From: UBA11090 sp035560555
Lineage (GTDB): Bacteria > Spirochaetota > Spirochaetia > Treponematales > Rectinemataceae
Length of the DNA stretch: 64,000 bases
Assembly: GCA_035560555.1 (NCBI GenBank)
Contig: DATMZF010000017.1
Span: 30,638 to 94,637, forward strand
Reading direction: 5' to 3'
Each line of letters opens with the position of its first letter. Position 1 is the stretch's first letter. Under the pieces are notes generated by a model, which saw only the letters and a program-made list of their open reading frames with translations, was not told where the DNA came from and made no database searches. Positions 32,235 through 41,525 of the stretch are shown here, in pieces. The position numbers were made by a program, and so were the translations under genes.

Positions 32235-34264
32235 CGCCCCGCACCCGCCGATGTCATATTCTGGACAATTCCCAGCAATTCGGCGAGAAGATAGGGCTTG
32301 CTCAGATAATGATCGATGCCCAGCTTATAGGCTCTTGAGACCGACTGTTCGTCCTTTCGATGGGACAACAGGATGAAGGGAATATCCTTCGTGCCCGATT
32401 TTCTCGAAAGGGCTTCCTTGACCATAAGGCCATCTATCTTTGGAACCATGAGCTCCGAGATGATCAGGTCGAAGGCTTCCTCGCCAATCTTTTTGAGGGC
32501 TTCGTCGCCATCTTCCGCCGTGACGACAGCGTAGTCGGCATTCTCGAGGAATGTCCCGATGACGCCAGCGTTGACGGAATCGTCGTCGATGATGAGGATT
32601 TTCGCCTTGGATTCGACTTCCTTGCCAACCTCGGAGGACGAGCAGATCATGTCGCCGCCGCGTTTCCTCGCCAGCCGCAAGCGCCTTAGGCCTATCTCGG
32701 AAAGCGAAGAGCCCGCCTCTGCTGGATCGATGATCGAAGACCTGATTTCAGCGACCGCCACCAGCCCGATCGAGATGGTCACCGGCTCGATGAAGGATCT
32801 GGATACCTGGACGTTCTTCCTGATCTTTTCGCAGAGGTCGTTGGCCTCGTGAAAGAGTATGCGGGGCATCCAGAGCGCGAAAGTGGCGCCATGCAGACGG
32901 AATACCGGCTGGTTGGCGGTCTTGCTCTCGAGCATGATTCTCGACACGCCCTTGAGGATGGCTTCCACCTCGCGCGGGCCGTACTGATACTCGATTCGGG
33001 CCATTCCCTCATCGATGCCGATGATGGCCAGGACATCATCCTCGATCCCTTCCGCGTTCAGCGTCAGCGAGGCCTGCTCATCGATGAAATTGTGGAAAAA
33101 TGTCTCGTTGTAGAGCCCTGTGGTCGTATCCTTCGTCTGGGATTCGCTCACCTGGCTGGCTGCTTGAATGAGCCCGTCATTCATCTGCCTGAGTTTGGCG
33201 ACTTCCTCGCCGAGAGCTTCGAAATTCCGCTCCGAGTCCCTCAGGATGGCGGTATATATTTCGGGGCGTTTTATGGAGAATTCGCCGCAGAGGTGGGCGA
33301 CAAAGGGTTCGAGCATGATCAGCGCCGAACGGCCGCAGATAAGATAGATGCTTTCGGCCAGGCCGTTCCATAGTTCGAGGCCCGAGAGAGGACACTTTAG
33401 GACGTTGCCCGTCTTTGGGTCGACGACCAGTCCCAGCTTCAGGGAAACCGTCTCCGCCGCCCTGGCGTCGAAGACCGCCGAAAAGCGCGCGAGGAGCTGT
33501 TCGGCGGGTACGCGATACTCGCCCGCGTCGCCAAGATTGTTCTGTTGAGCGCCAAGCAGGATGCCGCATTCCAGATTTCGCAGCGCTTCGATATAGCGCT
33601 TGATGTCCTTATCGATGATCGACCCATGCTGGGGGAGGATGGCGAGGAGATCGAGGCATGAAAAGATTTCCATCAGCGGCCGCAACAGATCGCTGGAGGG
33701 CATGTAGTGTTCGTGGAACGTCTTCATCCCTTCCATGTACCCTTCGCCCGCGTAGAGAGACCATTGCGGCGTAAAGGCGCCGAACAGATCGCTCGAAAGG
33801 AGATATTTCGCTTTCTTGTCGTAGATCGCGACGCTGCCGGGAGCATGGAGGTAAGCCGCCGGTATGAAGCGCAGGATTCTTCCCGACGCGAGCGTAAGGA
33901 TGTAGCCGTGCTCATCGACCATGTAGGGAGGCGATTGGATCTGGTAAAAGCGCACGAGTGACCAGGTCCGCCAATGGGTGACGATCGAAAAGCGCATCCC
34001 GAGCGCCTCGAGTCGAGGCACCGCCGAAGCGAGGTCGGGGTCCTGATGCGAGAGGACGACATACTTCACTTTTCCCAGCGGGATTATGGACGCGATGTTG
34101 GCCGCCACTTCCGCGACATCCAGCGCCGATCCCGGGTCGAACAGGACGGCCTCATCGCCCTCGACAAGCAAGTAAGGGTTGCACTGCAGGCTGCCGGTCA
34201 TGTCTCGCGATCCGACCCAATAATACCCTGAGCCGAGGGATTCAACGTCGTTGCGTAATGCCAT
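32231..34264 (-). CDS. Diiron metallo-beta-lactamase/ODP-like sensor with degenerate GGDEF and receiver domains
   Basis: A 677-residue cytoplasmic protein. Residues 1-240 have the MBL fold of oxygen-binding diiron proteins: HQDPD near 71, TH near 95, LHAPGS near 139, SSDLFG near 156 and PQHGS near 210. Residues about 385-515 resemble a GGDEF domain but read HGATF at the signature. Residues 550-675 form a receiver whose phosphoacceptor Asp is Glu (IISELMVP near 603). The ATG at 34264 has AGGAG 7 bases upstream and replaces a longer frame. It is first in the exopolysaccharide operon, overlapping the GT2 gene by ATGA, so it may control the synthase in response to oxygen or redox state. Confidence 0.8.
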   Translation of the reverse strand: MALRNDVESLGSGYYWVGSRDMTGSLQCNPYLLVEGDEAVLFDPGSALDVAEVAANIASIIPLGKVKYVVLSHQDPDLASAVPRLEALGMRFSIVTHWRTWSLVRFYQIQSPPYMVDEHGYILTLASGRILRFIPAAYLHAPGSVAIYDKKAKYLLSSDLFGAFTPQWSLYAGEGYMEGMKTFHEHYMPSSDLLRPLMEIFSCLDLLAILPQHGSIIDKDIKRYIEALRNLECGILLGAQQNNLGDAGEYRVPAEQLLARFSAVFDARAAETVSLKLGLVVDPKTGNVLKCPLSGLELWNGLAESIYLICGRSALIMLEPFVAHLCGEFSIKRPEIYTAILRDSERNFEALGEEVAKLRQMNDGLIQAASQVSESQTKDTTTGLYNETFFHNFIDEQASLTLNAEGIEDDVLAIIGIDEGMARIEYQYGPREVEAILKGVSRIMLESKTANQPVFRLHGATFALWMPRILFHEANDLCEKIRKNVQVSRSFIEPVTISIGLVAVAEIRSSIIDPAEAGSSLSEIGLRRLRLARKRGGDMICSSSEVGKEVESKAKILIIDDDSVNAGVIGTFLENADYAVVTAEDGDEALKKIGEEAFDLIISELMVPKIDGLMVKEALSRKSGTKDIPFILLSHRKDEQSVSRAYKLGIDHYLSKPYLLAELLGIVQNMTSAGAGR

Positions 34265-34394
34265 CGCGTAACTCCTGCCTATGTGGAAAGTATCGGCAAA
34301 AACGGTTCCGCATGAAAGGGCAAGCAACAAACTTGCAAACGTATTGATAAAGAGAACAAAACCAGGAGCAGGGCTTTTTAGATAGGTGAAAGCT

Positions 34395-34443
34395 CAAAAA
34401 GGAAGGGGACTGCCTTCTCAGATGAGCAGGCAGCCCCCTTCCT
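34395..34443 (-). terminator. Rho-independent terminator of cstA
   Basis: On the minus strand a GGAAGGGGGCTGCCT arm pairs with AAGGCAGTCCCCTTCC across an 11-base loop, followed by five T (34396-34400). It separates cstA from the exopolysaccharide operon. Confidence 0.88.
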
Positions 34444-34459
34444 CGGGTCAAGATGCTTG

Positions 34460-36235
34460 TCAGCAGACCTTGGCTACTTTTGGATCGTTGCCGGAAGAAG
34501 GATCGGCGTTCGCGGGCTTTTTCGACAGCAGCGCAACCGCTGTCTCAATGGCTACAAGCACCGAAAGGATGACGAGGATGAGGTTGATCCAGGGAACCGC
34601 CGGGTGAATTGAGAGGGCGGCTTTCGCGGTCGGATTTCCCCACTTGGTGATTATGGAATCGAGCAACGACCAGTTGGAAATAGTGAACATGAAGACGGCA
34701 GGGATAAAGCTGACGAGCCAGACCTTCTTGTTCTTGGCAGTCTTGAGAAGCCATACGGTCACGCCGATGAGGGCGAGGGCGGCCAGAAGCTGGTTCGAAC
34801 CGCCGAAAGTATTCCAGAACGCTTTCCATGCCGGGACCGGCTTTCCACCGACTTCCATGGTCTGGAAAATGAATATAAGGGGGACGAAGGCGGTAGCGAG
34901 CGTGCCGATAGCGCGGCCTACCCAGTTTTTCATCCCGGTGAGTTCCTCGAATATGTAACGGCCCAGGCGGGTGCATACATCGAGGGTGTCGTACACGAAG
35001 GTCGTGAAGGCAAGGAGTCCGAAGGAAACGCCATAGGAAGCGGGAATCCCGATGAGCTCAAGGAAACGGCCGATGCCCGAGGCATAAATAAAGTTTGGAG
35101 CCTTGGCGATGAGGGGATTGTCCTTGGTGACGATCATGACGCATGCGAGAGAGACGATGGCGACCATGCCTTCGAGGAGCATCGCGCCGTAACCGACCGG
35201 TTTCGCATCGGATTCTTTTTCAAGCTGCTTGCTAGTCGTTCCGGAAGAGACGAGAGAATGGAAGCCCGAGCAGGCGCCGCAGGCGATCGTCGTAAAGAGA
35301 AGCGGCATCATCGGGAACCAGAAACCGGACCCCATGCTGCCGTCCATCGCAAGTTTCGTGAATGCGGGATACTCGATCTTGTAGCCGCCGAAGATGATGC
35401 CGATGGCGCCAGTGATGAGCGCAGCGTAAAGGAAATATCCGCCGAGAGCGCCGCGGGGCTGGAGCAGTGCCCAAACAGGCACGACGGAAGCGATGACGCA
35501 GTAGACGAGGATGATGACGCTCCATGCCTTCTGCGAGGCGATTATATTGGTTGGGTCAATGCCGGGAATAGCGATCGGTATATAGCGGCCAACCCAGATC
35601 GCGGCACCGACGAGGGGGAGGAAAATGATGAGCGCGAGCTTCTCTGAAAGCTTTGCGTATCGAATGAGGAGTCCCATGACGACCGGCAGGAGAAGGTACA
35701 GGAGCGAAGAAGCGGCGATTGATCCGCCCATGACTTTGTCGCCGTTCTCGAGGGTCACCATGCCGACGAAGGAACCGGCTGTCAGGTCGGTAAAGGCAAC
35801 GATGATGTAGACAAGCGTTATCCAAATGAAAAGCATGAAGATGATCCACGCACGTTTGGATACATTTACTCGGATTACTTCTGTGATGGATCGCGCCTTG
35901 TGGCGTACCGAAGCAACGAGAGCACCCATATCGTGGACGCCGCCGATGAAGATCGACCCGATGATGATCCAGAAAAGGGCCGGCGCCCAGCCGAACATCA
36001 CGCCTGCGATTATCGGGCCATTGATAGGGCCAGCGGCGGCGATCGCCGAAAAATGTTGCCCCATCAGCATGCCTTTCTTGGCAGGTACAAAGTCGTTCCC
36101 ATCGTTGATTTCCACGGCCGGTGTCTTATTTTTGTCATCCAACTGGAATACTTTCTTGGCAAGAAATTTCCCGTACGTCAGATAAGCAATGACAAAGATT
36201 ACGCCAGCTCCCAGGACAATGAAAAGTACATTCAT
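34460..36235 (-). CDS. cstA: CstA-family carbon starvation protein / pyruvate or peptide transporter
   Basis: A 591-residue inner-membrane carrier with about 16 predicted spans. CstA hallmarks are GQHFSAIAAAGPINGPI near residue 60, GGVHDMGALVASVRH near 100, GFHSLVSSGTTSKQLE near 325 and FGGSNQLLAALAL near residue 480. Family members in other bacteria take up pyruvate or peptides under carbon limitation. AGGAGG lies five bases before the ATG. It has its own candidate promoter and terminator, so it is a single-gene unit. Confidence 0.93.
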   Translation of the reverse strand: MNVLFIVLGAGVIFVIAYLTYGKFLAKKVFQLDDKNKTPAVEINDGNDFVPAKKGMLMGQHFSAIAAAGPINGPIIAGVMFGWAPALFWIIIGSIFIGGVHDMGALVASVRHKARSITEVIRVNVSKRAWIIFMLFIWITLVYIIVAFTDLTAGSFVGMVTLENGDKVMGGSIAASSLLYLLLPVVMGLLIRYAKLSEKLALIIFLPLVGAAIWVGRYIPIAIPGIDPTNIIASQKAWSVIILVYCVIASVVPVWALLQPRGALGGYFLYAALITGAIGIIFGGYKIEYPAFTKLAMDGSMGSGFWFPMMPLLFTTIACGACSGFHSLVSSGTTSKQLEKESDAKPVGYGAMLLEGMVAIVSLACVMIVTKDNPLIAKAPNFIYASGIGRFLELIGIPASYGVSFGLLAFTTFVYDTLDVCTRLGRYIFEELTGMKNWVGRAIGTLATAFVPLIFIFQTMEVGGKPVPAWKAFWNTFGGSNQLLAALALIGVTVWLLKTAKNKKVWLVSFIPAVFMFTISNWSLLDSIITKWGNPTAKAALSIHPAVPWINLILVILSVLVAIETAVALLSKKPANADPSSGNDPKVAKVC

Positions 36236-36321
36236 GTATGCCTCCTAGAAAAAAAATGGATGTCCTCTCCCCTTTTCCCTCCAGTTTTACCGGGGCTTAA
36301 GGGCTTTTCCTTTTCTTTTGA

Positions 36322-36350
36322 ACTGTACACCACCTCCCAAACGCACACAA
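36322..36350 (-). promoter_or_regulatory. Candidate promoter of cstA
   Basis: On the minus strand TTGTGT (36345-36350) and TACAGT (36322-36327) are separated by 17 bases and lie about 90 bases before the cstA ATG. The match is moderate. Confidence 0.35.
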
Positions 36351-36426
36351 GTTAGAAAATGAAACTTTATTTGAGCTTGAAATCGATTCATCCAAGAGCC
36401 TTGCCCCTTCCAATTCCACACGGACG

Positions 36427-36461
36427 AAAAAAAGGCCACCCGCCTTGGCAGGGTGGCCTTT
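36427..36461 (-). terminator. Rho-independent terminator of the ArsB/NhaD-type gene
   Basis: On the minus strand AAGGCCACCC pairs with GGGTGGCCTT around a 9-base loop, followed by seven T (36427-36433). Confidence 0.92.
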
Positions 36462-36484
36462 AGTCGGCGTCGAGGGGAGCCCTC

Positions 36485-37765
36485 TCAGCGCCAGATAAAA
36501 TAAGTCGCGATGGCCGAAGCGGCCGTCGTCAATACCGTGAAGGGCACGCCGATTTTCACCCAGTCGATGAAATTCACTTTGTAGCCTTCTTTTTTTACCA
36601 AGCCCATGGCCACGACGTTGGCTGAGGCGCCGAAAGGAGTCAGATTTCCGCCAAGGCAAGCTCCGATGAGAAGCCCGAACATGAAGAGCTCGGGAGGGAG
36701 ACTGAGCGATTTGGCAAGATGGTCCGCGACGGGCAGCATGGCGATGATATAGGGCACGTTGTCGACGAATCCGGAGATAAGCACCGAAATGCTCACGATG
36801 ACCACGAATCCCAGGAGCGCGTTGTTGCCGATGAAGTTTCCGAGAATGGTCGCGAGGTCGTCCAGCAATCCGACCTTGGAGATGGCGCCCACGACGATGA
36901 AGATGCCGATCAGGAAAAGTATGGTTTCCCAATCCAGTCCCTTGATGAGTTCAGCCGCTCTCTTTAGCGGTTCCTTTCTGACGAAAACAAACCAGAGAAG
37001 GCCGATCGCGGCAAGCGCCAGACAGAGATATCCCGAACCGATATGCAGCCCTCCGCCCGTCGAAAGGAAAGAGATGGTGGCAAGGCCGAAGATCATGCCC
37101 AGGAGGAGGAAGGTGGGGAGCCAGGAGACAATCTTTTCGGGGGGGAGGTTGAGGTCAATTTTCTTGAGCTTGCGGAAGTAGCCAAAAAAGTACAGCGCGC
37201 CAACGATGGCGCCGATTTGCACGGAGAAAAAGATCGAAAGCTTGCCGGTGTAGATAAAGAAATCGTTGAAGGAGTAACCGGCATAGCTGGCGAAGATCAT
37301 CGATGGCGGGTCGCCGACGAGTGTCGCGGTTCCCTGAAGATTCGCCATGACCGCCAGGCCGATCATGAAGGGCGTCGGATTCAACTTGAGCCGCCGACAG
37401 ATCTCGAGGGCGATCGGGGCCATGAGAAGAACGGTCGCCACATTCTCCACGAACGCGGAGATCAGGCCGGTCATTATCAGGATCGCCACGATCGCGATAC
37501 CAAGCGTCGGCGCGGTCTGTACCATCTTATCGGCCAAAAAAGCGGGAACGCGGGAGTAGATGAAGAGATCGGCGATGACGAGACTGCCGACGTAGATCAT
37601 CAGAATGTTCCAGCTCACGAGTTCGGTGAAGGCTTCGGCGAAACCGACCGCGCCCGCCACGATGACGATAGCGGCCGCTCCCAGGGTGAACCAGGATTTC
37701 TTGGAGCTGAACGCGATGACTAAAGCGTACATCACCAGCGCAAGGACGAGAACGAAAATCTTCAT
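36485..37765 (-). CDS. ArsB/NhaD-family (ion transporter superfamily) permease
   Basis: A 426-residue transporter with 10-11 spans. The pattern fits the arsenite/Na+:H+ antiporter (ArsB/NhaD) group: FVENVATVLLMAPIALEI near residue 110 and GTATLVGDPPSMIFASYAG near residue 150 in the first half. The second half has the matching SGFVDNVPYIIAMLPVADHL near 330 and GACLGGNLTPFGASANV near 370, showing the internal repeat. AGGAGG precedes the ATG. The ion cannot be told; Na+/H+ exchange is as likely as anion export. It lies head-to-tail with cstA but has its own terminator. Confidence 0.82.
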   Translation of the reverse strand: MKIFVLVLALVMYALVIAFSSKKSWFTLGAAAIVIVAGAVGFAEAFTELVSWNILMIYVGSLVIADLFIYSRVPAFLADKMVQTAPTLGIAIVAILIMTGLISAFVENVATVLLMAPIALEICRRLKLNPTPFMIGLAVMANLQGTATLVGDPPSMIFASYAGYSFNDFFIYTGKLSIFFSVQIGAIVGALYFFGYFRKLKKIDLNLPPEKIVSWLPTFLLLGMIFGLATISFLSTGGGLHIGSGYLCLALAAIGLLWFVFVRKEPLKRAAELIKGLDWETILFLIGIFIVVGAISKVGLLDDLATILGNFIGNNALLGFVVIVSISVLISGFVDNVPYIIAMLPVADHLAKSLSLPPELFMFGLLIGACLGGNLTPFGASANVVAMGLVKKEGYKVNFIDWVKIGVPFTVLTTAASAIATYFIWR

Positions 37766-37848
37766 GAGAGAGACCTCCTGAAAACCGAGCGATTTCCCCA
37801 GCGGATCTCAGCAGTTTTTATGCCGGTCCGCGCTCAGTTCGAGACAAG

Positions 37849-37889
37849 ATTGGCGAGACCATACGGACTTGCCGTACGGTCTCGCCAAT
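37849..37889. repeat. 18-bp inverted repeat upstream of the ArsB/NhaD-type gene
   Basis: Arms 37849-37866 and 37872-37889 pair with a single A/C mismatch on the plus strand (a G-U pair in the minus transcript) and a 5-base loop. It lies 84 bases upstream of the transporter start, so it could be a leader hairpin or operator. No T-run follows. Confidence 0.7.
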
Positions 37890-38299
37890 TCTGTTAAGAA
37901 TCGGAAACGCCGGAGATCTACGATATTTTCGCGTAAATCTCGTCCTGACGACGTTTTCCACCTCTCCTATCTGGAACGAGAATCGGAATCAACCGAACCA
38001 CGTTGACCATGAAGAAAGGCTAGCTACTCCCCGCATTGAGCGAAATATTAACATTCCCTTATAAAGTATGCAAGCAGAATTTCTACAACCAACCGTCGCT
38101 TGGTGGAGTATTCTAATCCATATGATGACCGCCGTATTTTATCTCGACCGGAGTGCTTGTTCCTTATCCATTTTTCGGATGAGCGGATTCATGTAAACGG
38201 TGATTGAATAACCATTGAGGAATTTAATAAGCGACATAAAGCTAAGAAACAGCAAGCTTTACGCTACAATAGCAGTATATTTGCATTATGGAGCATTCA
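37890..38299. other. Gene-free region upstream of a small lipoprotein
   Basis: No supported gene. The base composition is clearly more AT-rich than the neighbours. TAAAGCT and AGCTTTA near 38236-38265 form an inverted repeat close to the small lipoprotein start, and TACAAT at about 38273 could be its -10 box. Nothing else is recognised. Confidence 0.4.
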
Positions 38300-38464
38300 A
38301 TGAAACTTCGCGCAAGATTATTTGGCATAGCCGCCCTCGTATTCTTTACCGCATCCGTCTCTTCCTGCGTCTTCCTCGAGAAGAAAAAGATGTTGCCGCC
38401 CGGACAGGCGAAAAAGTTGACCGGACAACAGAGCGCCACTCCCTTCGCTCCAGGCAAGAAATGA
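38300..38464 (+). CDS. 54-residue conserved small lipoprotein
   Basis: A short gene. GGAG lies six bases before the ATG at 38300. The product has a Lys/Arg start, hydrophobic core LFGIAALVFFTASV and lipobox VSSC (Cys23). The mature part reads LPPGQAKKLTG, then SATPFAPGKK. I recall the same pattern (PPGQAKK-G-SA-APG) from small lipoproteins of other phyla, sometimes mislabelled quinol oxidase subunit 4. The function is unknown. It ends three bases before the convergent SGNH gene. Confidence 0.72.
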   Translation: MKLRARLFGIAALVFFTASVSSCVFLEKKKMLPPGQAKKLTGQQSATPFAPGKK

Positions 38465-38467
38465 TCC

Positions 38468-39280
38468 TTATCTGCAATTCTGTACGATGAAAGGATAGAT
38501 CAGCTTCGCCATTTCGAAATGTCCCCAAGTGTTGGGGTGAATGCCGTCGCCGTCGGGATAGTGATGGTAGGCGACGAAATATTTCTTATTGATCGCGTTT
38601 GTCCAGGGTTTGAATTCTTCCATCCGATAAAGATCGAGGAGAGGCAGGGAGAAACGGCCCGCAATCTTCGAAACCGCGTTGATGAATCCGATGTATGTCC
38701 CATCCTCGCCATGGCAATAGGACCGCGGGGTGGAAGTGATCACCCCTATGGGCACGCCGGGATATTTATCCTTAAGCTTGCGGTAAAAACTGTCCAACGC
38801 GCCATAGAAGGTGGAAGCGTCAACGTCAATGTCAGCGTCGTCGCCCAACGCGTGAGAGGCGTCGTTGAGCGCCCCCATCACCGTGATGAAATTTACGTTC
38901 TTCGCGTCCGGATATGAATCCACGCTATCGAGCCAGCTCTGGCTGTAAGCGGTGGGCTGTATATATCCCGTCCCGCCCGCCGCCACGTTGATCACCTCGC
39001 AGTCAAGCCATTCGCTGACATACTGCTCATAGTTCGACTCTATCAAGCCCCGTGTCGATATGCTGTCGCCGATGACGAGCCAGGTCTTCCCCTTCAGCTC
39101 CCCCGCGTCGGGCAGAAAACCCACGAAGGTATCATCGAATTCGGCGCTATCGATAAAGACGCCTTCGGGGATATCGTCCTCTTCATTCCGGATGGCGCAC
39201 GATGAAAACACAGCGACGGCGACCGCCACAAGGGTCAGGCGGAGAACCTCGCGCGCGACGATGTGCGGCATCGATAACAT
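38468..39280 (-). CDS. SGNH/GDSL-type hydrolase lipoprotein
   Basis: About 270 residues, exported as a lipoprotein (hydrophobic LRLTLVAVAVAV then FSSC). SGNH catalytic blocks are present: VIGDSIS near residue 68 (block I Ser), GGTGY near 103 (Gly block), GALND near residue 135 (Asn block) and DGIHPNTWGH near 250 (Asp-His). It is likely an esterase or acyl hydrolase acting on envelope or extracellular glycans. The frame could begin at a TTG (39292), but the ATG at 39280 is preferred; neither has a clear ribosome site. It follows the acyl-CoA synthetase gene directly. Confidence 0.82.
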   Translation of the reverse strand: MLSMPHIVAREVLRLTLVAVAVAVFSSCAIRNEEDDIPEGVFIDSAEFDDTFVGFLPDAGELKGKTWLVIGDSISTRGLIESNYEQYVSEWLDCEVINVAAGGTGYIQPTAYSQSWLDSVDSYPDAKNVNFITVMGALNDASHALGDDADIDVDASTFYGALDSFYRKLKDKYPGVPIGVITSTPRSYCHGEDGTYIGFINAVSKIAGRFSLPLLDLYRMEEFKPWTNAINKKYFVAYHHYPDGDGIHPNTWGHFEMAKLIYPFIVQNCR

Positions 39281-39293
39281 CGAATGGGCCAAA

Positions 39294-41237
39294 TTACTTA
39301 GTGCCCTTGTCCCCGCCCTTGAAGTACTTGTCCACCATCTGCCTGAACCTTTCCTCCACGAATTTGCGCTTCACTTTCAGCGTCTGGGTAAGTTCCTTGC
39401 CGACGGAGAAATCGTTGAGGACGGGGAATATCTTCGTTATGCGTTCGAAGGGCTTGAAGCCCTGTTCCTTCGAGATTCGGGAGTTCACTTCCTGAAGGAG
39501 GAAATTGTAGATTTTGTCGTTTTCGATGGAGGCGGAGCCTTCGATGAGAATCTCGTTGCGCGAAAGCTTGAGTTCCTCGGCCAGTTTCATGAGCTCGTCT
39601 TCGTTAACCGCCACGATGGCCGACAGCTGTTTCTGGTCCTGTCCCACCACGACGGCGTGGTCGATATAGGCGCTCTCCTTAAGCTTGTCCTCGATGGGCT
39701 CGGGCTCGATGTTCTCCCCGCCCATGAGGACGATAGTGTCCTTCGCCCGGCCGACGATGATGTATTCGCCGTTTTCGGAGCGCACCGCGAGGTCGCCGGT
39801 GCTCATCCATCCGTCGGGAGAGAGAACGGCGGTCGTCGCTATCTGGTTCTTGTAATAGCCTGACATGACCTGGGGGCCGCGCACGTACAGAACGCCCTTC
39901 TCGCCGGTGCCGGCTATAGATCCATCCTCCAGGCGGATTTCCACTTCCGTGTTGTCGAAGGGTATCCCCGTCGAACCGAAGGTGTTCCGTTTCGTCTGTC
40001 TCGACAGGATTCCGGGAGCGCATTCGGTCATGCCGTAGGCGTTGATGAGGGTGATGCCTATGGCGTTGAAGAGTTCGTCGAGATACTTCGGAAGCGAACC
40101 CGCGCCGCAGGTGGCGAGACGCAGGCGACCGCCCACCTTTTCCCTGAAAGGCTTGAAAAGGACTCCCGCCAATTTGTGGATCGGCAAGTAAATGACAAAA
40201 CGGAGGGAGTGCCACAACGCGGCCAGGATTTTCTCCGTCACCGAGCGGTCGTGCAGGGAAATATAGCCGCCGTGTAGATAGAGCGACGATGTCATCCAGA
40301 CTTGGTTGCCTTTTATGAAAGCGAGAACCAGGTTCCTTTTTCCGCTGCGCATCTCGCTGAAGGCTTTTATGAACTTCTGGTACACCGATTCCCAGACGCG
40401 GGGAACGGAGATGAGCACCTGGGGTCTCTCGCTCACCAGGTCGGCGCCGAAACGCCCCGCCGACGAGTAGACGAAGGTCAGGCCGCTCGCGATGCCGCAG
40501 TATTCGAAGGCCCTTTCGTAGACATGCCAGGAAGGCAGCATGAGGACCGTCGTTTCGGCCTTTTCGATATCGATCTCGAGCCGCGGCGTGTTCGCCACGA
40601 GGTTCTGGATAAAATTCGCGTGGGAGAGCATGACGCCTTTCGGATTGCCCGTCGTGCCCGAGGTATAGACGATCGTGAGGAGGTCGTCCAGTTTTATACT
40701 CTTTTCCAGTTTTTCAAGAAGATCCGGCTCGCTCGCGAAAGCGGTTTCGCCGGCGGCGAGCAGTGCGCTGTAGAAATGAACCTTCGCGGCGAGCCGCGCC
40801 GGGACCGAAAGCTTTTCCTCATCGTCCACGACGAAGATGGCCGCGCAGCGTTCCCAGTCCTTTTCGCTGAACACTTCGTCGAGGGAACAGAGCTGCTGCA
40901 CGGTTTCGACGATGAGGTGGCGAGAATCGGAATGGTGGAATATGAACTCCACTTCCTTGGGGGCGGAATCGGAACCGCGCGGCACGCTGACGGCGCCCAA
41001 CGCCATGAGGGCGAAATCCGTGCATATCCACTCGAAGCGGTTGTTGATGAAAAATCCCACATGGTCACCCTTGGTGACTCCCGCGTCTTTCAAGCCGGCG
41101 GCTAGAATCCTGATCGTATGAGCGAACTCGCCGTAGGTGCGGCTTCCCGACTTGTCCTTAGTTTTCCATTTATGGGAAACACGCTCCGGGTAGCGCCGGG
41201 CAGTTTCGAAGGGTACCGCAAGGAGAGGGCTATTCAT
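39294..41237 (-). CDS. Long-chain acyl-CoA synthetase (AMP-forming)
   Basis: A 647-residue adenylate-forming enzyme that activates fatty acids to acyl-CoA. Motifs: P-loop YTSGTTGNPKGV near residue 190, LPSWHVYERA near 235, NAYGMTE near 395, and STGDLA near residue 480 with the hinge region VGRAKDTIVLMGGENIEP near 500. The FadD15/FAA1-type length and the C-terminal LKVKRKFVEERF agree. GAGGAG precedes the ATG. It may also activate other acids. A divergent DUF401 permease gene lies upstream. Confidence 0.92.
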   Translation of the reverse strand: MNSPLLAVPFETARRYPERVSHKWKTKDKSGSRTYGEFAHTIRILAAGLKDAGVTKGDHVGFFINNRFEWICTDFALMALGAVSVPRGSDSAPKEVEFIFHHSDSRHLIVETVQQLCSLDEVFSEKDWERCAAIFVVDDEEKLSVPARLAAKVHFYSALLAAGETAFASEPDLLEKLEKSIKLDDLLTIVYTSGTTGNPKGVMLSHANFIQNLVANTPRLEIDIEKAETTVLMLPSWHVYERAFEYCGIASGLTFVYSSAGRFGADLVSERPQVLISVPRVWESVYQKFIKAFSEMRSGKRNLVLAFIKGNQVWMTSSLYLHGGYISLHDRSVTEKILAALWHSLRFVIYLPIHKLAGVLFKPFREKVGGRLRLATCGAGSLPKYLDELFNAIGITLINAYGMTECAPGILSRQTKRNTFGSTGIPFDNTEVEIRLEDGSIAGTGEKGVLYVRGPQVMSGYYKNQIATTAVLSPDGWMSTGDLAVRSENGEYIIVGRAKDTIVLMGGENIEPEPIEDKLKESAYIDHAVVVGQDQKQLSAIVAVNEDELMKLAEELKLSRNEILIEGSASIENDKIYNFLLQEVNSRISKEQGFKPFERITKIFPVLNDFSVGKELTQTLKVKRKFVEERFRQMVDKYFKGGDKGTK

Positions 41238-41525
41238 ATCAACTCCTCAAGGGATCTTTACTTTTCGGCGCTGGAGGACTGCCGTAAAAAATCCTCATGA
41301 CCAATATACTATTCATAGTGACGAATATCAAAAAAATGTCAATAGCAGGCGCGGAAAAGAGATTATATGGATGACAGTCCCCAATAACCGGCGGAATTTT
41401 TCTTGAGCGCCCGGCATTGGATCTATGCCGCGGCGAATTAGATGTCTATACTCACGAGGCAGGAGAACAAGCGTGGAGAAGGCAGCGAGATACGACAGCA
41501 TCGACGATTCCTCCGGAGAGATGGC

